A DNA stretch of 64,000 bases from Neelides folsomi (lineage: Eukaryota; Arthropoda; Collembola; Neelipleona; Neelidae), in NCBI GenBank assembly GCA_034687125.1, contig JAQGBZ010000018.1:1-64000 (forward strand). Reading direction: 5' to 3'. Both the position numbers and the translations under genes were made by a program. Positions 59,801 to 64,000 of the stretch are shown in pieces. Positions within the stretch are counted from its first letter, which is position 1. Each line of letters starts with the position of its first letter. The notes beneath the pieces are model-generated. The model was not told the origin of the DNA and did not search any database. It was given only the letters and a program-made list of their open reading frames with translations.

Positions 59801-62800
59801 ATCCAATTAAATAATTAAATAATTATGCATCATATTATAGTTTTGGTTAAACTAAAAATCATTTAAAATTATATAAATTATCTGCAGTGTACAAATATTT
59901 AAATTAAATTGCTTTTATACAATTTTTATTTTATTTTTATTTTAGGAAACAAGGGATAAAAACCGGAGAGATTCCCTTGCTGACTCCCTTGTCAAGTCAG
60001 CAGCTCAGAATGTAAAAAGAGATCCAAACTATTGCAATGCAATTATTCGGTCGGAGAGTGAAATTGAATTAAGCGAATTGAGTGAGATGGATCAATCTCC
60101 TTCAAATTCCCCTGGTCCTTCCCAGTCTTCCGAATCAAAGAAAAAACGTCGAGTTGGGGTTTCTCAGGGCCCTAAAATCAACATTTCAGACGACCCTGAT
60201 GAAATCGAGTTTCGTCAGTAATGAAAACCTTTCTTTAATGCTCGATTCCTGCGTAAACATGATTGGGTAAATAAAATGATTTGATGTGTATTTTAGACAT
60301 GCGAGTAAGCGCTCACTTGCTGGTCGGCGAAAATCGGGCATTATCCCACTTAAGATTATGAATTCAAATTATCTCAAATCCAATCCAGAAGAGGAGGAAG
60401 AGGAGAAAATGCCTTTGAATAGTCCACAGAATATTAAGAACTTCATTAAAGGGAAATTTTCTGCGGTAATGTTCCATTATTCAAATACTGTGCATTCTGG
60501 GATAATGTAGATGTGCAATAACATGGTCATTTCCCCATTTCCCATCCACTTTTGAACACATCAGGGTCTTATTTAAATCACATTTTTGTATCGTAAAGTC
60601 AATAAAAATGGGATGATGTGATTGCGAATGGTCTTGTAATTACAAGAATATAAAAGATGCATTGGGCATGGAAGTGAACAAATGAGATCTTTTCAAGTGG
60701 GAGACAACGAGGGAATGAAATGGGAAATAGAAGGAAGATCAAAACGTCACTTTTATTACACCCCTTGGGATGGCCTTATTTTGAGACTTTGGGAGTGTAA
60801 AAGTAAATTAAAGTTTATAATTTCACTCTCTTCTCTTTCTTTTAGATGTCGGTCCCTGGGGTTTTGAAAAGGAGAAAACCTCCAGGTGAATACAAACTTC
60901 ATGCTTTTGTGGCTCTTCTTCTCCTCGTGATCCTCCTCCTCGTTGGGTCCATTTATGTCATCCATAAAGAAAAGGAGCTCCAGGTAAAGTTTCAATCTTA
61001 ACTTAATTCCCCCACTTTCATTTTACCAATCGAAACTTGATAGAAGAGATGAGAGGCTTTTACAAGGAACATGATATGGATGAATTATATTTACGAAATT
61101 AAATTTTCTCTCCTTTCATAATGAGATTTCAAGGGAAAGAGAAAAAGAAGGATGAGAAACATATTAGGTTTATAAAGACCTAATTAAGTTTAGAAGAAAG
61201 AGGACAGAAAGAGCAAATGAGAAAATTAAAGAAAAGCGATTTACTCGCCCCGCATCTGTCGGTTTACCCGTAGCGGTTTCTTCCGTTCCTAATTAGGATT
61301 CTTCCATAGTGAATTAAACACAGATTTCCTTCATCCCATATCCTAAATGTAATGCCATCGATTTTTTTCTTTCTTTTGTAGAAAGCACACTATGAACAGA
61401 TTCGATTCTCAGCCAAAGACAGGAAAATCCGGGTAAGCAATTGGAGAGGAAAAGAAGTTCTGAGTGGAACGTTGGGATGGACGATGACAAAAAAAGATAA
61501 GGCATGGCCGTGTCTTCCCATACATCAAAAGGAAAATCAAAACTGTTTAGAATGGATGAACAAAGCCCGTCTTTACTTCAGCACTGTTGAAACCAATGGA
61601 AAGAAAGAGAGCAGTGATTGGCATGGAAAGCAAAATATCCAATGCTACGGCGTCTTCTGGGAAAGTCTGAACCCGAATTATGAAGTTAAAGACTGTTTTG
61701 ACCTCAGTACGGCCAAAGGGACCTTTTGGTACGGAGGAGGTGAAATGGGGTCAAATCAATGGCCACTCAATCGGACGTTCATTCCTCTATCTCCGTTTAC
61801 CACCGGGAACAACATTGCATCCAAGGAGTGGGGGCGGACCATGCATCGTTTATTTGTTTCTGCCCCAGGTGCAGCTTTGAAAGTGCCATTCGATACGCCG
61901 CTTTTCGTTTCAATAAATGAAGAGCCCAATTACCTTTGCATCTCCGCCAAGCAAAACCAATTTGCTTATCCTGGTGCAGTGAATAATTTAAACTACACAA
62001 TATGCACTGGAGACAGTGTGAAGGAAATGAGCATTTACTTGGCCGATAAAGACATTTGGGATGGATTGAAACACGAAGATGTTCACTCAACGTATGCTCT
62101 TGCTCTCTCACCGATCTGGCGAATCCACTCCGATGTCCTCGGCAATATCTCGGAGGCCTCTTTGTTAAATCACACAGATCGCATCGCGGCTCTTCACATC
62201 TCCGAAGGATATATCTTGCTCGACGAGTCCTGGCAAAAAAACATAGGGGATTTGGAAGTTGACTCTGACCGATTCCCCACCATGGTTGAGACATTCGACA
62301 TAAGCCGCAGACGAGGTTTCAAAGTTGCTCTCACCATCCAACCCTTCTTTAGCACAGAGTCGAAAAATTATCTCGAGGCCCTCCCACTTAATTTATGGGC
62401 TAAGGAAAGAGAGACAAAAAGGGTCCCTGCATTAACCCAGTTTAAAAACTACAGTCCGGGGTTCTTTGCTCTACTTGATGTGACGAATGGAGCTGCTCGG
62501 CGGTGGTTTGAAGGAAAAGTCGGACGACTGGTGGAAAAGTACAAAATAGAAGCATTATTTGCTGAAGTCGGAACTGCGACCGACTTCCCTCACTATTACG
62601 AATTCCAAGAGAGGCTCTCCAGTTTGGACTATTATAAAGAACTGTTTCTCAAAGCACTCCGAGTCGTGCCGAATGTCAAGACCATTGGACTCTCAAGTGC
62701 AGTTAAGTTACCCAAGCTCCCGACGTTCGTAGCTCTAAGTCCCACAGAGAGGTCTTGGGAGGGATTGCAGAGCATCATCCCCAACATCTTGACTCTCGGA

Positions 62801-63313
62801 GTCACCGGATTCCCCTTTATCATTCCGGGAAGCATTGGAGGAGATCATGGTGGAACGAAGCCGGATAGGGATTTGTACATGCGATGGCTCCAACTCTCCC
62901 ATTTCCTCCCAGTAGTTCAATATTCCTTCCTCCCGAGTGATTATGACGGCATCGTTGTGGAACTCGCCACAAAGATGAATCAAATAAGGAAGAAAAAACT
63001 CTTCCCGTACCTTAAAAAAGCAATTGATGAGGCACTCACGAGCGGACTTGGCATGATCCGCCCATTATGGCTTATTGATCCAAATGATCCGAATTGCTTG
63101 AAAGTGTGGGACGAGTTTAGCATTGGCGGCGACATCATCGTTGCGCCCGTCATTAAACCAAATGCCACCGAAAGGGACATTTACTTACCAAAAGGAAAGT
63201 GGAAAGATGAACTCGACGGAAGCAGCACAAAGGGAGAAAAATGGCTCCACAACTATCGAGTCAGACAGAACCAAATTGCTTTCTTTACCAAGATACCCGA
63301 TGGGCCTAACTAA
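56804..63313 (+). CDS. MYORG-like family 31 glycosidase, type II membrane protein
   Basis: Exons 56804..56974 (tentative), 59946..60217, 60297..60465, 60846..60983 and 61382..63313 give 893 residues. Cytoplasmic N-terminus of about 220 residues rich in Ser, Lys and Glu (GRRASISLP, SKKKRRVGV), one membrane anchor (HAFVALLLLVILLLVGSIYV, about 223-242), then a large lumenal or extracellular domain with N-glycosylation sites and GH31 landmarks: FPTMVETFDISRRRGFKVAL, GFPFIIPGSIGGD, RDLYMRWLQLSHFLPVVQYS, MIRPLWLIDPNDP, GGDIIVAPVIKPN and RDIYLPKGKWKDE. This is closest to MYORG (human 714 residues), an ER/Golgi alpha-galactosidase. The nucleophile Asp in the 'KFDAGE'-type motif is replaced (ALFAEVGTATDFP, about 642-654), and the acid/base Asp region reads SPTERSWEG (about 704-712). 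The first exon has a weak GTCAGT donor and a 3-kb intron, so the extreme N-terminus is uncertain. Confidence 0.85.
56975..59945 (+). other. Long first intron of the MYORG-like gene, with a coding-like patch
   Basis: Very AT-rich up to 59400. A GC-richer patch at 59446-59752 has several open frames. On the minus strand, 59752..59531 is open for 73 codons without an ATG (containing FPYNIFFTPYPEF and HEGNLIERRVERDEEKKNGS before a stop). A second minus frame ends RNLNSLSH, and a plus-strand frame between an AG at 59456 and a GTGAAC donor near 59586 is also open. At most one can be real; none joins convincingly to neighbours. Confidence 0.35.
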
Positions 63314-64000
63314 TTAATCGCTTAATTATTTTCAATTCAAATCTCGTCTCGACTTCCATTTAAATTTTATCTTACTTTGTGTGGAAAAATGATGTGAAAT
63401 GTTAAAGTTAATTTCTTCAATGTGATCAGTTGAGTTATAGAATGAGGGATCTCTTTAAATTTAATTTACTTTTATAGTGATTTGATTTGTCGTTAATTTT
63501 CTTTTCCAGTTAATTGCTTTAAACTTATTTAGCACAAAGGACATTTAGTTAAGTAATGTTTTAATATCTCAGATGAATGTCAGATGAATATTTCAGTTTT
63601 GACGAATATCAAGAATTTCAACCACTATCCATTTTAATGTGTGCACGTTTGTATTTATTGTGATAAAAGTAAAAATAATCATATCGGAAAATATCTTAAT
63701 ATTTACTATTATGTTCGCCTTATTCGCACTATTATGAAAAAAAATCATTCTAGTGTGCATTTTATTTAAAATTTTGAAGTAATTGATGAGAGATGTAATT
63801 GGAAATTAAAGGTCAGAATTTTCAAGTTTTACCGTACGCAATTTATTTATTGTATAAGACGCAAAAATTGATAACAAAGCAATTGCCACAGCCTAACCAG
63901 TTTCTTAATTAAAATTGCGATTAACAAACTTTTCCAAGATAGAACGAATAACCCTCTGGGCATAATTCCCCCTTTGATTTATAGTTACATACAATATAAC
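63314..64000. other. AT-rich 3' flank of the MYORG-like gene, window edge
   Basis: 3' UTR and intergenic sequence; no exon seen. Confidence 0.55.

Noticed and set aside
1-64000. tRNA, rRNA or CRISPR loci
   Set aside because: I looked for tRNA A/B box pairs and for regularly spaced repeats and found none; the only regular repeats are the coding SAXO modules.

Overview
This is animal nuclear DNA. It is AT-rich, with short GT..AG introns (mostly 50-170 bp, a few of 0.8-3 kb), AATAAA signals, and ancient bilaterian genes lying close together on both strands. Three members of the TipE/TEH family (auxiliary subunits of insect-type para sodium channels) point to an arthropod or close relative. I cannot name the species. 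All exon structures below were read by eye from splice sites, reading phase and family similarity. Where a complete gene is claimed, the exon lengths sum to an exact open frame.

Layout. 0.9-7.2 kb: TipE/TEH cluster. A TEH-like gene and a longer TipE-like gene lie in tandem on the minus strand, only 118 bp apart. A third, very GC-rich TEH gene runs head-to-head on the plus strand from a shared GC-rich spacer. 7.2-11.9 kb: gene-poor. 11.9-28 kb: compact housekeeping block with a DUF4291-family protein (-), SLC35B1 (-), a tubulin tyrosine ligase-like protein (+), FAM174 (-), threonyl-tRNA synthetase (+), COX6A (+) and DDA1 (-). Several pairs diverge from 0.6-0.8 kb spacers that must hold both promoters. 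28-36 kb: AT-rich and gene-poor, with a non-autonomous hAT-type element carrying a perfect 8-bp target duplication. 36.4-49.1 kb: an unrecognised two-exon gene, a 12-exon OATP (SLCO) transporter, MBD2/3 and RNase P subunit RPP21, all on plus. 50-52.4 kb: SNX27 (-). 54.5-63.3 kb: a cysteine-rich SAXO-like axonemal protein and a MYORG-like family-31 glycosidase (+).

The genes do not form one pathway. Groupings are local: the sodium-channel subunit cluster; two axoneme/tubulin-related genes (TTLL and SAXO-like); and chromatin or ubiquitin-ligase factors (MBD2/3 and DDA1). The most unusual features are the TipE cluster architecture, the DUF4291 gene, and three proteins that look altered at their key residues: a TTLL lacking its LTNY-type motif, an MBD2/3 with Cys at the Tyr/Phe switch position, and a MYORG-like protein without the catalytic aspartates. 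I found no clearly new multi-gene system.
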